Assembly (NCBI RefSeq): GCF_900086705.1
Contig: NZ_LT575483.1
Location: 1,817,534-1,881,533 of the forward strand
Length of the DNA: 64,000 bases
DNA from: Massilibacillus massiliensis
GTDB lineage: Bacteria; Bacillota; Negativicutes; FLKF01
Direction: 5' to 3'
Shown here: positions 43,859 through 52,696 of the stretch, in pieces
Position numbering within the stretch: position 1 is the stretch's first letter
Layout of the letters: each line of letters begins with the position of its first letter
Position numbers and translations under genes: made by a program
Notes under the pieces: generated by a model
Told to the model about the DNA's origin: nothing
The model's database searches: none
The model's input: only the letters and a program-made list of their open reading frames with translations

Positions 43859-45769
43859 TTACTCTTGGTTACCTCTCGCATAAGGATCCGTTGTCACGAT
43901 CTTTATCTTTTTCCCCTCTGCATTATATAAATGCGTTGCACAAGCCATGCAAGGGTCAAATGAACGTACCACCTTTAAAATTTCCAATGGTTTGTCCGGC
44001 ACTTTTACTTTTGTATCCATCATCGCTTTTTCATACGCACCATGACCGCTTTTGTCATCACGTGGACATGCATTCCAAGTCGTTGGAACAATGGCCTGAT
44101 AGTTTGCAATCTTTTCATCCTTGATCACAACCCAATGACTTAACGCACCGCGTGGTGCTTCATAAAGACCAACGCCTTTACATTCTTTCGGCCAAGTTTT
44201 TGGTTCCCATTTCGAACTGTCTGCCACTTTTGTGTCGCCGGCTTTAATATTTTTAATTAATTTATCGTAGTAGTATTTTGCAATATGAGAATGTACCTGC
44301 GCTTCTAATGCGCGAGCCGCGGTACGGCCTACCATGGTTGGCAGCCATACTTCCGGTGCTAAATTGAGCACTTTAGATACAGCCTCGATCTGATCTACGA
44401 TCATTTTTTCGACCCAAGTCGGCTCTGTAATCAAACCTTTTTTTACTTTTGTATAAATGATGATATATCTTGATACAGGCCCAACTTCGGCCATTTTACC
44501 ACGCCATTTTGGCGTCTTAAGCCAAGAGTATTTTCCATCTTCATCAAGGTATTTCCATTCTGTCTTCGTACCTTCTTTAGGACCGGTATACTTTGGTTTC
44601 GTCACACCATCCCAAGGATGAAGATCTTTGCCTTCTGCATTTGGATAGGTGTACCAGGAATGTTCTACGCCTTCATTTAAAACCTCTGGATCAGAGAGAT
44701 CCTCTGGCTTAAAGTCATAGAATTTCGCAGCCTCCAAACCTTTGCCGAAATCTTCAACTACACCATTGCAGCGGAACAATAAATTTTTATGGAAATCACC
44801 ATTGGTCGTTCCATTATAAGTTTCGTCCGGATAATCACCGAATCCGATGACTCTTTCCTTTGCTAAACCGCCGCCATCAACGTAGCCTTTTTCTACATAC
44901 ATTTTTCCGATCGCTAAAACATCCGGTAAATAGAAAGATTCTACTAAATTGATCGCTGTATGAATAGAACGGTCTACAACCGCCAAACGTTCTGTATTGA
45001 CTGGCGCATTCATATCATCCATCGAAATTGAGCAAGGCATCCCACCTACCACATAATGCGGATGCGGATTTTTCCCGCCAAAGACAACATGAGAAATAAT
45101 AATTTCGCGTTGCTTATCTAACATATCTAAATAATGTGCAATTGCCATAAGATGTACTTCAGGCGGCAATAATTGAAAATCTGGGTGATCCCACCATTGC
45201 GCAGAAAAAATCCCCAGCTGTCCGCTTTCAACAATATCTTTCACTTTTTTCTGAATTTTTTGATAATATCCGGCTGTTGCTTTTGGGACTTCTCTCGGAT
45301 AGGCCTCTGTATCTAACGTTTCCGGCACCTCAACTTGCAGTTGGTACGTTGACAAAATCGTACTTTGCAAGGCTGCAGTTTTTGCCGGATCTGCTTTTAA
45401 TGCCTCAACCGGACTCACCCAATCAAGCGCATGCAAATGATAAAAGTGAATCAAATGATCCTGTACGGATTGCGTCGCAGCCATGATATTACGCATGTAA
45501 TTCGCATTCTTAGGAATCTGAATCCCTAAAGCATCTTCTACTGCCCGTAAACAGCCAAGTGCATGTGCAGTCGTACACACACCACAAATTCTCTGAATAA
45601 AAGCCCAGCCATCACGTGGATCTCTGCCATTCATAATAAGTTCTAATCCACGCCAAGCAGTACCACTTGACAATGCATCTTCTACTTTACCTGTTGCTTC
45701 GTCTACTTTAACCTCAACCCTCAAATGCCCCTCAATACGCGTAATCGGATCTACTACAACTCGTTTCAT
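43859..45769 (-). CDS. hyaB: [NiFe] hydrogenase large subunit, copy 1
   Basis: A 636-residue catalytic subunit. The N-terminal RICGVCTTAHALG and C-terminal RSFDPCMACATH provide the four cysteines that bind nickel and iron. After the final His there is an 18-residue extension (LYNAEGKKIKIVTTDPYA...), the peptide removed by the maturation protease. Opening DPITRIEGHLR is also typical. The ATG overlaps the small-subunit stop (ATGA). It oxidises H2 on the outer side of the inner membrane as part of a group 1 membrane-bound uptake enzyme. Confidence 0.97.
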   Translation of the reverse strand: MKRVVVDPITRIEGHLRVEVKVDEATGKVEDALSSGTAWRGLELIMNGRDPRDGWAFIQRICGVCTTAHALGCLRAVEDALGIQIPKNANYMRNIMAATQSVQDHLIHFYHLHALDWVSPVEALKADPAKTAALQSTILSTYQLQVEVPETLDTEAYPREVPKATAGYYQKIQKKVKDIVESGQLGIFSAQWWDHPDFQLLPPEVHLMAIAHYLDMLDKQREIIISHVVFGGKNPHPHYVVGGMPCSISMDDMNAPVNTERLAVVDRSIHTAINLVESFYLPDVLAIGKMYVEKGYVDGGGLAKERVIGFGDYPDETYNGTTNGDFHKNLLFRCNGVVEDFGKGLEAAKFYDFKPEDLSDPEVLNEGVEHSWYTYPNAEGKDLHPWDGVTKPKYTGPKEGTKTEWKYLDEDGKYSWLKTPKWRGKMAEVGPVSRYIIIYTKVKKGLITEPTWVEKMIVDQIEAVSKVLNLAPEVWLPTMVGRTAARALEAQVHSHIAKYYYDKLIKNIKAGDTKVADSSKWEPKTWPKECKGVGLYEAPRGALSHWVVIKDEKIANYQAIVPTTWNACPRDDKSGHGAYEKAMMDTKVKVPDKPLEILKVVRSFDPCMACATHLYNAEGKKIKIVTTDPYARGNQE

Positions 45770-46863
45770 TCTTCCACCTTCTTCCCTTCAGCTTCTTCCT
45801 TGGCAGCATCACGTTTCTTCTTCTGTACAACTGACATTGCACCATGTGCAACCACACCGGCTGCAGTTAACCCAGCCGCAATTGTACCGATTCTATCAAT
45901 ATCGCCAAGTAAAGGCCCATACTCCGGCAAACGTTTGTAGAAAGGATCTTCGTCCCAGAAATTATCGTTGCTGCAACCGATACAGCCATGCCCGGATTGG
46001 ATTGGATAGGAAAGACCATTCCACCATCTTAAGTTACCGCATGAATTATACGTGACCGGGCCGCGGCAACCCAGATTATATAAACACCAGCCGGCTTTCG
46101 CACCAGCATCGTCAAATTTTTCTGCAAACATTCCCATATCAAAAAATGGGCGACGATAACAAGTATCGTGGATACGATTTCCATAAAATTGTTTTGGACG
46201 CCCCTCACCATCAAGCGGTGGTAATTTATCAAATAAAGCATAGTGCATGATTACACCTGTCATAACCTCTGGAATTGGCGGGCAGCCCGGAACTTTTACG
46301 ATAGGTTTGTTACGAATAATATCACTAATTGAAACGGAACCTGTAGGGTTTGGTTTTGCAGCTTGGATTCCGCCACCAGTCGCGCATGTTCCATATTCAA
46401 TAATAGCCGCAGCATTCTTCGCTGCTTCTTTTAATACAGATACAAACGTCTTGCCGCCAGTCATACAATAGATGCCATCCTCTGCAAGAGAAGCTGCACC
46501 TTCAACTGCCAAAATATATTTACCGGCATATTGCTGCATTGTTTGGTGTAAATGTTCCTCAAAAGGTTCACCTGCACCAGCGCCTAATGTATGGCTATAC
46601 TCTAGGGCAATTGAATTTAGAACTACATCCGAAGCGAGCGGTGTTCCCGAACGAATGAAAGATTCGTCGCAACCAGTACACTCATGCCCATTTAACCAAA
46701 TAACCACAGGCAAAGGCTTTCTCTCCGCTGCTGCGATTACTTTTGGCAGCATATCTGTGCTCAATCCCATAATACTGGTAAGTGCCACGCATGATTTAAC
46801 AAAGGTACGACGATTGATGTTTTTTCTGAGATATACATCCCACATAGATTCTAGCTTAGCCAC
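45766..46863 (-). CDS. hyaA: [NiFe] hydrogenase small subunit, copy 1, Tat-exported
   Basis: About 365 residues. A Tat signal (NRRTFVKS then a hydrophobic stretch) lies near residues 18-45. Proximal cluster motif WLNGHECTGCDESFIRSG, then EYGTCATGGG, VPGCPPIPEV, and the C-terminal cysteine clusters (DTCYRRPFFD, WCLYNLGCRGP, CIGCSNDNFWD). A hydrophobic tail anchors it. I place the start at GTG 46863, seven bases after GAGGAGG, because the upstream ATG lies inside that ribosome site. First gene of the operon. Confidence 0.94.
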   Translation of the reverse strand: MAKLESMWDVYLRKNINRRTFVKSCVALTSIMGLSTDMLPKVIAAAERKPLPVVIWLNGHECTGCDESFIRSGTPLASDVVLNSIALEYSHTLGAGAGEPFEEHLHQTMQQYAGKYILAVEGAASLAEDGIYCMTGGKTFVSVLKEAAKNAAAIIEYGTCATGGGIQAAKPNPTGSVSISDIIRNKPIVKVPGCPPIPEVMTGVIMHYALFDKLPPLDGEGRPKQFYGNRIHDTCYRRPFFDMGMFAEKFDDAGAKAGWCLYNLGCRGPVTYNSCGNLRWWNGLSYPIQSGHGCIGCSNDNFWDEDPFYKRLPEYGPLLGDIDRIGTIAAGLTAAGVVAHGAMSVVQKKKRDAAKEEAEGKKVEE

Positions 46864-47379
46864 TATATCCCTCCTCATTTCATTTGATTACAAAAAAAGA
46901 CCAAAATCTTCTCTTCGCATCGCCTGCCTCTCAGCTGCTTATGACAAACGCATTTTTATATAACAAATAACCCCTTTATCGCTTAAAGAAGTTATTCATT
47001 TTCACTTCAATGGCGAAAACAATTTTTGCTCAATCACTATCTTACAATCTTTTGACAATTCCATCGAATGTTATCTAAAATATCCAACTATATGTAGAAT
47101 CTTTTACATAATAAATATTCTATTTTATTTATTTTCTTTCATTATACCTCTTAATAATAGAAAAATCTACATTTATAGACGAATTATCCATCATAAATTT
47201 TTCTTATACTCAGTAAAAAAAATTCCTCTTAATATACCAAATTTTATCGTACAAAATTAAACATTTTAATTTTGTACGATAAATCTATGCTATAATAGAG
47301 ACAAATTTTCAATCGTATCATCAATTTTTATCGTGTAAATTTGATAATTTTTAATTTTTTTTTGCCGGAAGGTGTCTAT
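46864..47379. other. Divergent control region between hyaA and the metal sensor
   Basis: No protein gene is visible. The region is very AT-rich. A TATAAT reading leftward at about 47142-47147 may be the hya -10 box, without a good -35, suggesting an activated promoter. A second TATAAT on the plus strand near 47291 fits the metal-sensor gene. The 41-bp inverted repeat at 47243-47283 lies between them, with a half copy near 47326. Confidence 0.45.
47243..47283. promoter_or_regulatory. 19-3-19 perfect inverted repeat upstream of the metal sensor
   Basis: TTTATCGTACAAAATTAAA and TTTAATTTTGTACGATAAA are exact inverse copies around CAT. A partial third copy (TTTTTATCGTGTAAAT) is near 47324-47340. 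It is too far from any gene end to be a terminator; a double binding site for a regulator of the hydrogenase and/or the CsoR-type gene is likely. Confidence 0.65.
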
Positions 47380-47712
47380 ATGAATAATGAAAAACATCAG
47401 CATATCGCGGAAGATGGAACAATCATCACACATACCCACAGCCATACACATTCCCATACGCAAACAAAAGCCGTTTTAAACCGCATGTCTAGATTAATCG
47501 GACATATGGAGTCCATCAAAAAAATGGTGGAAAACGGGCGCGATTGCAGTGAGGTGTTAGTCCAGCTTTCAGCAGTCAGTTCCGCCCTGCAAGGCGTCAG
47601 CCGTGTCATCTTGAAAGACCATATTGAGCATTGTATCGTCGATGCGGTAAAAGAAAACGATACGCAAGCACTGGAAAATCTCAATAAAGCAATTGATCGT
47701 TTCATGAAATAA
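47380..47712 (+). CDS. CsoR/RcnR-family metal-responsive repressor
   Basis: About 110 residues of the DUF156 family. A histidine-rich head (THTHSHTHSHTQT, residues about 17-29) precedes the four-helix core: LNRMSRLIGHMESIKKMVENGRDCSEVLVQLSAV and DHIEHCIVDAV. The Cys in RDC, His in DHIEH and Cys two residues later match the C-H-C metal set of CsoR; the His-rich tail and GH recall nickel sensors of the InrS/RcnR type. Divergent from the hydrogenase operon, so a nickel sensor is likely, but copper or sulfur sensing is possible. Start set after GGAAGG. Confidence 0.85.
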   Translation: MNNEKHQHIAEDGTIITHTHSHTHSHTQTKAVLNRMSRLIGHMESIKKMVENGRDCSEVLVQLSAVSSALQGVSRVILKDHIEHCIVDAVKENDTQALENLNKAIDRFMK

Positions 47713-47718
47713 ATAATA

Positions 47719-47785
47719 AAAATAAAAGCTCTGTTGTTGATCGCAGTCTTCATAAAACTGCGATCAACAACAGAGCTTTTATTTT
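47719..47785 (+). terminator. Strong terminator after the metal-sensor gene
   Basis: A perfect 29-bp stem (arms 47719-47747 and 47757-47785) with a nine-base loop, closing with GCTTTTATTTT. It starts seven bases after the stop codon. Confidence 0.88.
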
Positions 47786-48001
47786 ATGGGTGAAACATAA
47801 ATAAAATTCTATATTTTTACTCGATCATTTTATTTATCATCTAAAACTATATAAAAAAGGGTCTGCCGCACCAAAGTTTTATTTTTAGAAATCTTACTGT
47901 CTCACTAAACGCATAGATGTCCTTTTGTCATTGCCACAAAATAAGATGCAACGCGAGCTGTAGCATCACCATGAACGAAAACAATGATGTATAATTAAAG
48001 T

Positions 48002-48160
48002 ATGGCATAAGGTCGATTCTTTTTGAGTCAAGAACTCGACCACAAAATTGATATGATTTCCTGCTTGCACCACATATTGTCCAGCCCCTTCGGGCGAAAG
48101 GACGTGTAGTAAAGTAATAACTTACAGGAAGTCACGCCATATTTTATCTACAAGGGGATG
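48002..48160 (+). ncRNA. Probable IS110 bridge RNA
   Basis: Upstream of the transposase, a TATAAT at 47990-47995 would start an RNA near 48002. The RNA could fold as hairpin 1, GGTCGATTCTT with AAGAACTCGACC (48011-48041), then a larger structure closed by TTTCCTG (48057-48063) with CAGGAA (48125-48130) that contains GTCC/GGAC, GCCC-cttc-GGGC and GTAAAGT/ACTTAC stems. IS110 elements encode a two-loop bridge RNA at this position that picks donor and target. Assigned by position and fold, not by alignment. Confidence 0.55.
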
Positions 48161-48165
48161 GTATT

Positions 48166-49386
48166 GTGGACATAACTTATGAGCGTTGTTGTGGGATTGA
48201 TGTACACAAAAAGATGATAGTTGCCTGTCTAATCTGTGGTGGAAAGCAGCAACTTCGTCAGTTTGGTACAACGACAAAAGAACTGAGAGATTTATCAGCT
48301 TGGTTAGTTGACGCCGGTTGTCAAATGATTGCCATGGAAAGTACCGCTTCCTACTGGAAACCATTGTACAATATCTTTGAGCTTTCCGATCTCAATGCCA
48401 TGGTAGTAAATGCCCAGCACATGAAAGCTTTGCCTGGTCGTAAGACCGACGTCAAAGATGCAGAATGGATTGCCGATCTGCTCCGACATGGGTTACTAAA
48501 AGCAAGCTATATTCCAGACCGTGAACAACGGGAACTACGGGAAATCTCTCGCTATCGCAAGAGCTTGATTGATGAGCGAAGCCGAGAGCTGAACCGATTG
48601 CAGAAAATGCTCGAAGGAGCCAATGTGAAACTATCCAGTGTAGTAAGTGCCATCAATGGCAAGAGTTCCAGGCGACTTCTGGAAAGCATTGTCCAAGATA
48701 AAAAGCTTGATGAAGACGAGATTTTAAGGCTGCTTCATCCTAGTATGCACGCTAAACTCAATGAAATCATGGCTTGTGTTGATGGAATTATTTCGCCCTT
48801 GCAACGCAGATTGCTTCGTAATGTCTTGGATCATATTGACGATATGACAAAACGTATCGAAGATATGGACAAACTAATCAAAGACTACTTGAACAAATAT
48901 GAAGAAGCCATCGCAGCCATAGATGAAATACCGGGTGTTGGGAGAATCAGTGCAGAAACAATCTTAGCGGAAATCGGATTAAATATGAATCGGTTTCCAA
49001 CCGAAAGACATATTAGTTCTTGGGCTGGTGTGGCGCCAGGTAACCATGAGAGTGCAGGGAAACGAAAGAGTGGAAAAACTACGCATGGAAATACAACATT
49101 AAAAGCTATGTTAGTACAATGTGCCAAGGCTGCGCAAAAGACGAAGGGAAGCTTTTTTTCAGCTCAATATCAACGGATTGCAGCGCGAAGAGGAAAAAGC
49201 AGAGCCGCCGTAGCTGTGGCTCATTCCATACTAATCGCTATTTACTACATACTAAAAGCAAAAGTTCCTTATCGAGAGTTAGGTTCAGAATATTACAACC
49301 AATTTAACCGCGAGAAGAAAATACAATCCTATTTGAAGAAATTAGCGGCTTTGGGTTGGGAGCGCCCCACCACAGCTACAACCTGA
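48166..49386 (+). CDS. IS110-family transposase (DEDD recombinase)
   Basis: A 406-residue transposase. The N-terminal RuvC-like DEDD domain shows CGIDVHKKMIVACL (Asp), MIAMESTASYWKPLYN (Glu) and PGRKTDVKDAEWIADLLRHGLL (two Asp). A coiled region follows, then the C-terminal Transposase_20 domain with IDEIPGVGRISAETILAEIG, WAGVAPGNHESAGKRKSGKTTHGN and the family's catalytic serine region. Full length with no internal stop, so it may be active. Starts at GTG after AAGGGGATG. It acts with the upstream bridge RNA. Confidence 0.95.
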   Translation: MDITYERCCGIDVHKKMIVACLICGGKQQLRQFGTTTKELRDLSAWLVDAGCQMIAMESTASYWKPLYNIFELSDLNAMVVNAQHMKALPGRKTDVKDAEWIADLLRHGLLKASYIPDREQRELREISRYRKSLIDERSRELNRLQKMLEGANVKLSSVVSAINGKSSRRLLESIVQDKKLDEDEILRLLHPSMHAKLNEIMACVDGIISPLQRRLLRNVLDHIDDMTKRIEDMDKLIKDYLNKYEEAIAAIDEIPGVGRISAETILAEIGLNMNRFPTERHISSWAGVAPGNHESAGKRKSGKTTHGNTTLKAMLVQCAKAAQKTKGSFFSAQYQRIAARRGKSRAAVAVAHSILIAIYYILKAKVPYRELGSEYYNQFNREKKIQSYLKKLAALGWERPTTATT

Positions 49387-49726
49387 TTGTCTATATACGA
49401 TATTTTTTGTCCTGAATTATAGGGCTTGTCTTTGTGCGTCCTTTTTCTAGGATATAGAAGAGTTTTTCATAGTAAAGGACCAAAAAGTCTAGGCTTCAAA
49501 CCTCCAAAATACTTGAAAAAAGATCGACTTACTAAAATCCTCAACTCGCTTTCGCTCAGACAAACGGATTTCTTCACGTAAGTCGATCTTTTTTCATCCT
49601 TCGGAACGTATTTTTCCGGAAAAGCCAGGTACGAAAAAATAGCGACGCCCCATTTTCATAATATGGACAATTTTTGCTCGCGATCCAATCATTACACAAA
49701 AATTTTTGTAGCCCCATTTCTCACTT
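49387..49726. other. IS110 right end and a dispersed-repeat copy
   Basis: No protein gene. The first part must contain the right end of the IS110 element. The second part is occupied by the repeat described at 49514-49627, which also acts as a potential bidirectional terminator for the leftward MATE gene. Confidence 0.5.
49514..49627. repeat. Dispersed palindromic repeat, copy 1
   Basis: Perfect 19-bp arms TGAAAAAAGATCGACTTAC (49514-49532) and its inverse (49578-49596), T-runs at both ends, then a tail reading CATCCTT-CGGAACGTATTTTT. The same layout, loop words (AAAATCC, GGATTTCTT) and tail recur at 60585-60690, so this is a repeat family and not just a terminator. Confidence 0.7.
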
Positions 49727-51043
49727 TTACAAATTGACGCCTACTTTTTTACGCAAAATATAAGGAATCAAAAATAAAGACCTGCCTGCCGTAAATAATA
49801 AAAAAGAAACCCATAGGCCATGGTTGCCGTAAGCAGGAATCAAAAATGCTTGAGCCACCAAATATACGAGCAAGGAGAGAACTGTTGAATTTCGAATCGC
49901 TATCGTATCGGTAATTCCTGTAAAAACACCATAAAAAATCAGTCCAATACTCGCACAAATCGGAAAAAGCAACATCCATTGTGCATAAAGCTCACATAAA
50001 GCAATAACCTCTTGAAAATGTGTAAACAGTTGAATGAATCCAACTTTTCCATACCAATAAACTGCCGTCAAACCGGCTGCGGCATAAAAGCTCCATTGCC
50101 ATGACAGGGATACAATCTTCCGATACATGCGCTGATCTTTACTGCCATACGCTTTTCCGGCCCAGACGCTAGAAGCATTTGCAAAACCGTCGAAGAAATA
50201 AGCAATGATATATTGTATCTGAAAAAGAACTGCATTCGCCGCTAAGACTTCTTCCCCAAAGGACGCACCTGCCCGCGTAAATAAATTCGTCATCGTCAGC
50301 AAACAAATGGTGCGTATCATTAAGTCTCCATTCACACTAACAATTCGTTTCAATGCTTCTTTTTCAATCAGACAGGACCAAGTCAGCGATTTCCAAGGAA
50401 ACTTGGCATAACGATACACAAATACGCCAGCCATAATAACCGAAACGATTTGTGCAATCAACGTCGCCGCCGCTACGCCGGCAACACCCCAATAAAAAAC
50501 TTGAACAAACAAAATGCATAAGCCAATGTTCAATAGATTAATTGCGACTTGTAGAAATAAGACTGCTCTTAATTTGACCATTCCCATCAGCCAGCCAAGC
50601 AATACATAATAGCTCAGCATACACGGCGCACCCCAAATTAAAATCCGAAAATAAATGCCAACCTGCACAGCCACAACTTCCGAAGGCTGAATCAAATACA
50701 ATGCGCCGGCAAGAATCGGTTCACTAAAAATCAAGAAAATACTGCCGACTGATAGACCAATGACCATCGGCCTAATCAAGGCAAACATAGACATTTCATC
50801 ATCCTTAGCCCCCAGAGCTTGTGCAGCAAACCCAGATGTACTGACACGCAAAAAACCAAATAACCAATATAGTGTACTAAAAATTACTGCACCGACAGCT
50901 ACCCCACCGATGTAGGAAACGTCGGATAAACGTCCAACAACCGCCGTATCTACCGCTCCCATTAAAGGCGTAGTAATTGTGGATATAATAAATGGAAATA
51001 CCAGAGCTAAATAGGCTCGCTGCGTTAAGTTTTCTGTTTTCAT
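49727..51043 (-). CDS. MATE-family efflux transporter (DinF-like)
   Basis: A 438-residue membrane protein with twelve spans of the MATE family: FIISTITTPLMGAVDTAVVGRLSDVSYIGGVAVGAVIF in spans 1-2, LRVSTSGFAAQALGAKDDE after span 3, and ASSVWAGKAYGSKDQRMYRK in the second half, which mirrors it. It would export cationic drugs or metabolites with Na+ or H+. It follows the nikE-like gene by 27 bp and may be co-transcribed with the metal importer. Substrate unknown. Confidence 0.9.
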   Translation of the reverse strand: MKTENLTQRAYLALVFPFIISTITTPLMGAVDTAVVGRLSDVSYIGGVAVGAVIFSTLYWLFGFLRVSTSGFAAQALGAKDDEMSMFALIRPMVIGLSVGSIFLIFSEPILAGALYLIQPSEVVAVQVGIYFRILIWGAPCMLSYYVLLGWLMGMVKLRAVLFLQVAINLLNIGLCILFVQVFYWGVAGVAAATLIAQIVSVIMAGVFVYRYAKFPWKSLTWSCLIEKEALKRIVSVNGDLMIRTICLLTMTNLFTRAGASFGEEVLAANAVLFQIQYIIAYFFDGFANASSVWAGKAYGSKDQRMYRKIVSLSWQWSFYAAAGLTAVYWYGKVGFIQLFTHFQEVIALCELYAQWMLLFPICASIGLIFYGVFTGITDTIAIRNSTVLSLLVYLVAQAFLIPAYGNHGLWVSFLLFTAGRSLFLIPYILRKKVGVNL

Positions 51044-51070
51044 GCAAAGATACCCTTTCCCTTACTAAAA

Positions 51071-51868
51071 TTACCCTGCAGCATCGTTTAAGACGTCAGA
51101 AAAATCCATGACCGAATGCAAAAGTTTACGCGAATAAGCATTTTGAATGTTTCCTAATTCCATCATATGCGGCACTTCTTCAACGATTTTTCCCTCCGCA
51201 AAGAAAAGTGCACGATCACAAAAATACGCAACAGCCGCCAAATCATGACTGATGAATACATACGATAAATTATACTCTTCTTTTAACGAAAGCAAAAGAT
51301 CCATGACCTGCACTTGCACAGATACATCCAGTGAACTCACGGGTTCATCCAATAAAATAAACGCTGGGTTCATAGAAATAGCTCGGGCAATACACACCCT
51401 TTGCAGCTGCCCTCCACTAAGTTCATGCGGATATCTCATGATATGATCACCGCATAATCCGACCTTTTCCAATAGAGATACAACGCGTTCCTTTGCTTCT
51501 GCCTTACTGCTGTTTTCCATTGGTTCAGCAATGATATCTTTCACCCGAAAACGAGGATTTACTGAAGAAGTATAATCTTGAAATACTGCACTAATCTTAC
51601 TCCGCCAATTCGATGATTTTTTTGCCAGCCCTGATTGATAAATATCCGCTTCCTCAAATAAGATCCGTCCGGCACTTGGCGGTTCAATACCCAGCATCAT
51701 TTTTCCTAAAGTGCTTTTTCCACTACCGCTTTCGCCAATAATCCCCAAGCATTCACCGCGCGCCAGTTGCAGCGATACGCCATTGATAATGGTCTTTTGC
51801 TTTGACGAAAACAAGCTGTTCTTTTGCTGAAACGATTTATAAACTTGATCAACTGTAAGCAGCATCAT
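51071..51868 (-). CDS. ABC importer ATPase, NikE/OppF-like
   Basis: A 265-residue ABC ATPase: Walker A GESGSGKSTLGKMM, signature ELSGGQLQRVCIARAI, Walker B FILLDEPVSSLDVSVQ. With the NikD-like partner it powers a peptide/nickel-type importer. Encoded three bases after nikD-like. Named by operon order; peptide transporters look very similar. Confidence 0.85.
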   Translation of the reverse strand: MMLLTVDQVYKSFQQKNSLFSSKQKTIINGVSLQLARGECLGIIGESGSGKSTLGKMMLGIEPPSAGRILFEEADIYQSGLAKKSSNWRSKISAVFQDYTSSVNPRFRVKDIIAEPMENSSKAEAKERVVSLLEKVGLCGDHIMRYPHELSGGQLQRVCIARAISMNPAFILLDEPVSSLDVSVQVQVMDLLLSLKEEYNLSYVFISHDLAAVAYFCDRALFFAEGKIVEEVPHMMELGNIQNAYSRKLLHSVMDFSDVLNDAAG

Positions 51869-51871
51869 ATC

Positions 51872-52696
51872 TCACCCCTTTTTCTCTTCTCCCCGAACCG
51901 CCAAACGATATTTTTCCATCAACGCCATTCTTGTCCGAATCAAATATCGCGTATATTCTTTCTCTGCCTGGCAAAATATTTTTTTCTTACTGCCTTCTTC
52001 CACCACATTGCCTTTATCCATAACTAAAATATGATCAGAAATTCGACTGATGACACCCAGATCATGAGAAATAAAAATCATTGCCGTTTTAAGTGTCTCG
52101 CGAATACGCGCAAACTCCTCCATAACCTCAAATTGCGTGATCGAATCCAAAGCAGTAGTCGGTTCATCCGCGATAATTAGATCCGGTTCCAGCGCAAGTG
52201 CAATTGCAATCATAACACGCTGCAGCATCCCCCCACTCAATTGATGCGGATATTTCTCCAATAATTCCTCCGGATGTTTCAGCTGCATTCTCGCCAAAAC
52301 ATCCAGTGCCAATTCTATCGCTTGCTTTTTCTGCATACTTTTATGACTTAAGAAAGTCTCCGTCATTTGCATACCAATTCTCGCTGTCGGATCAAATGCC
52401 GTCATTGGATTTTGCAAAACCATACAGCAAGATTTCCCCCGGATAGACTGCATTTCAAGTTTACTGATCTGCATCAGATCCTGTCCTTTGAAAATGGCTT
52501 GACCGGTGATTGTGAAATTTGCATCTAGTAAACCTAGAATAGCACGGCATAACATCGTTTTTCCACTGCCGCTTTCACCCAAAATTCCTAAACAAGCGTT
52601 TTCTTCAAGTGCAAAAGAAACGCGATTCACCAAAACTCTCTGTTCGTCTTTCTTTAATTTTACCGTTAAATCTTGTACCTTCAATATCGTTTTCAT
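51872..52696 (-). CDS. ABC importer ATPase, NikD/OppD-like
   Basis: A 274-residue ABC ATPase: Walker A GESGSGKTMLCRAI, signature QLSGGMLQRVMIAIALA, Walker B LIIADEPTTALDSITQ. First ATPase of the NikABCDE-like importer. The start overlaps the end of the permease gene by four bases (ATGA), so the genes are translationally coupled. Confidence 0.87.
   Translation of the reverse strand: MKTILKVQDLTVKLKKDEQRVLVNRVSFALEENACLGILGESGSGKTMLCRAILGLLDANFTITGQAIFKGQDLMQISKLEMQSIRGKSCCMVLQNPMTAFDPTARIGMQMTETFLSHKSMQKKQAIELALDVLARMQLKHPEELLEKYPHQLSGGMLQRVMIAIALALEPDLIIADEPTTALDSITQFEVMEEFARIRETLKTAMIFISHDLGVISRISDHILVMDKGNVVEEGSKKKIFCQAEKEYTRYLIRTRMALMEKYRLAVRGEEKKG

Larger units (their letters stand above)
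47930..49480 (+). mobile_element. IS110-family insertion sequence (ends approximate)
   Basis: One transposase gene preceded by about 200-250 bp of structured non-coding DNA and followed by a short tail. IS110 elements lack terminal inverted repeats and usually make no clear target duplication, so exact ends cannot be read by eye; the limits given are estimates. It lies between the metal sensor and a MATE gene, in the block separating the two hydrogenase operons. Confidence 0.7.

Noticed and set aside
47243-47283. Long inverted repeat as a terminator of hyaA or the metal sensor
   Set aside because: Both neighbouring genes start, rather than end, on either side of it.
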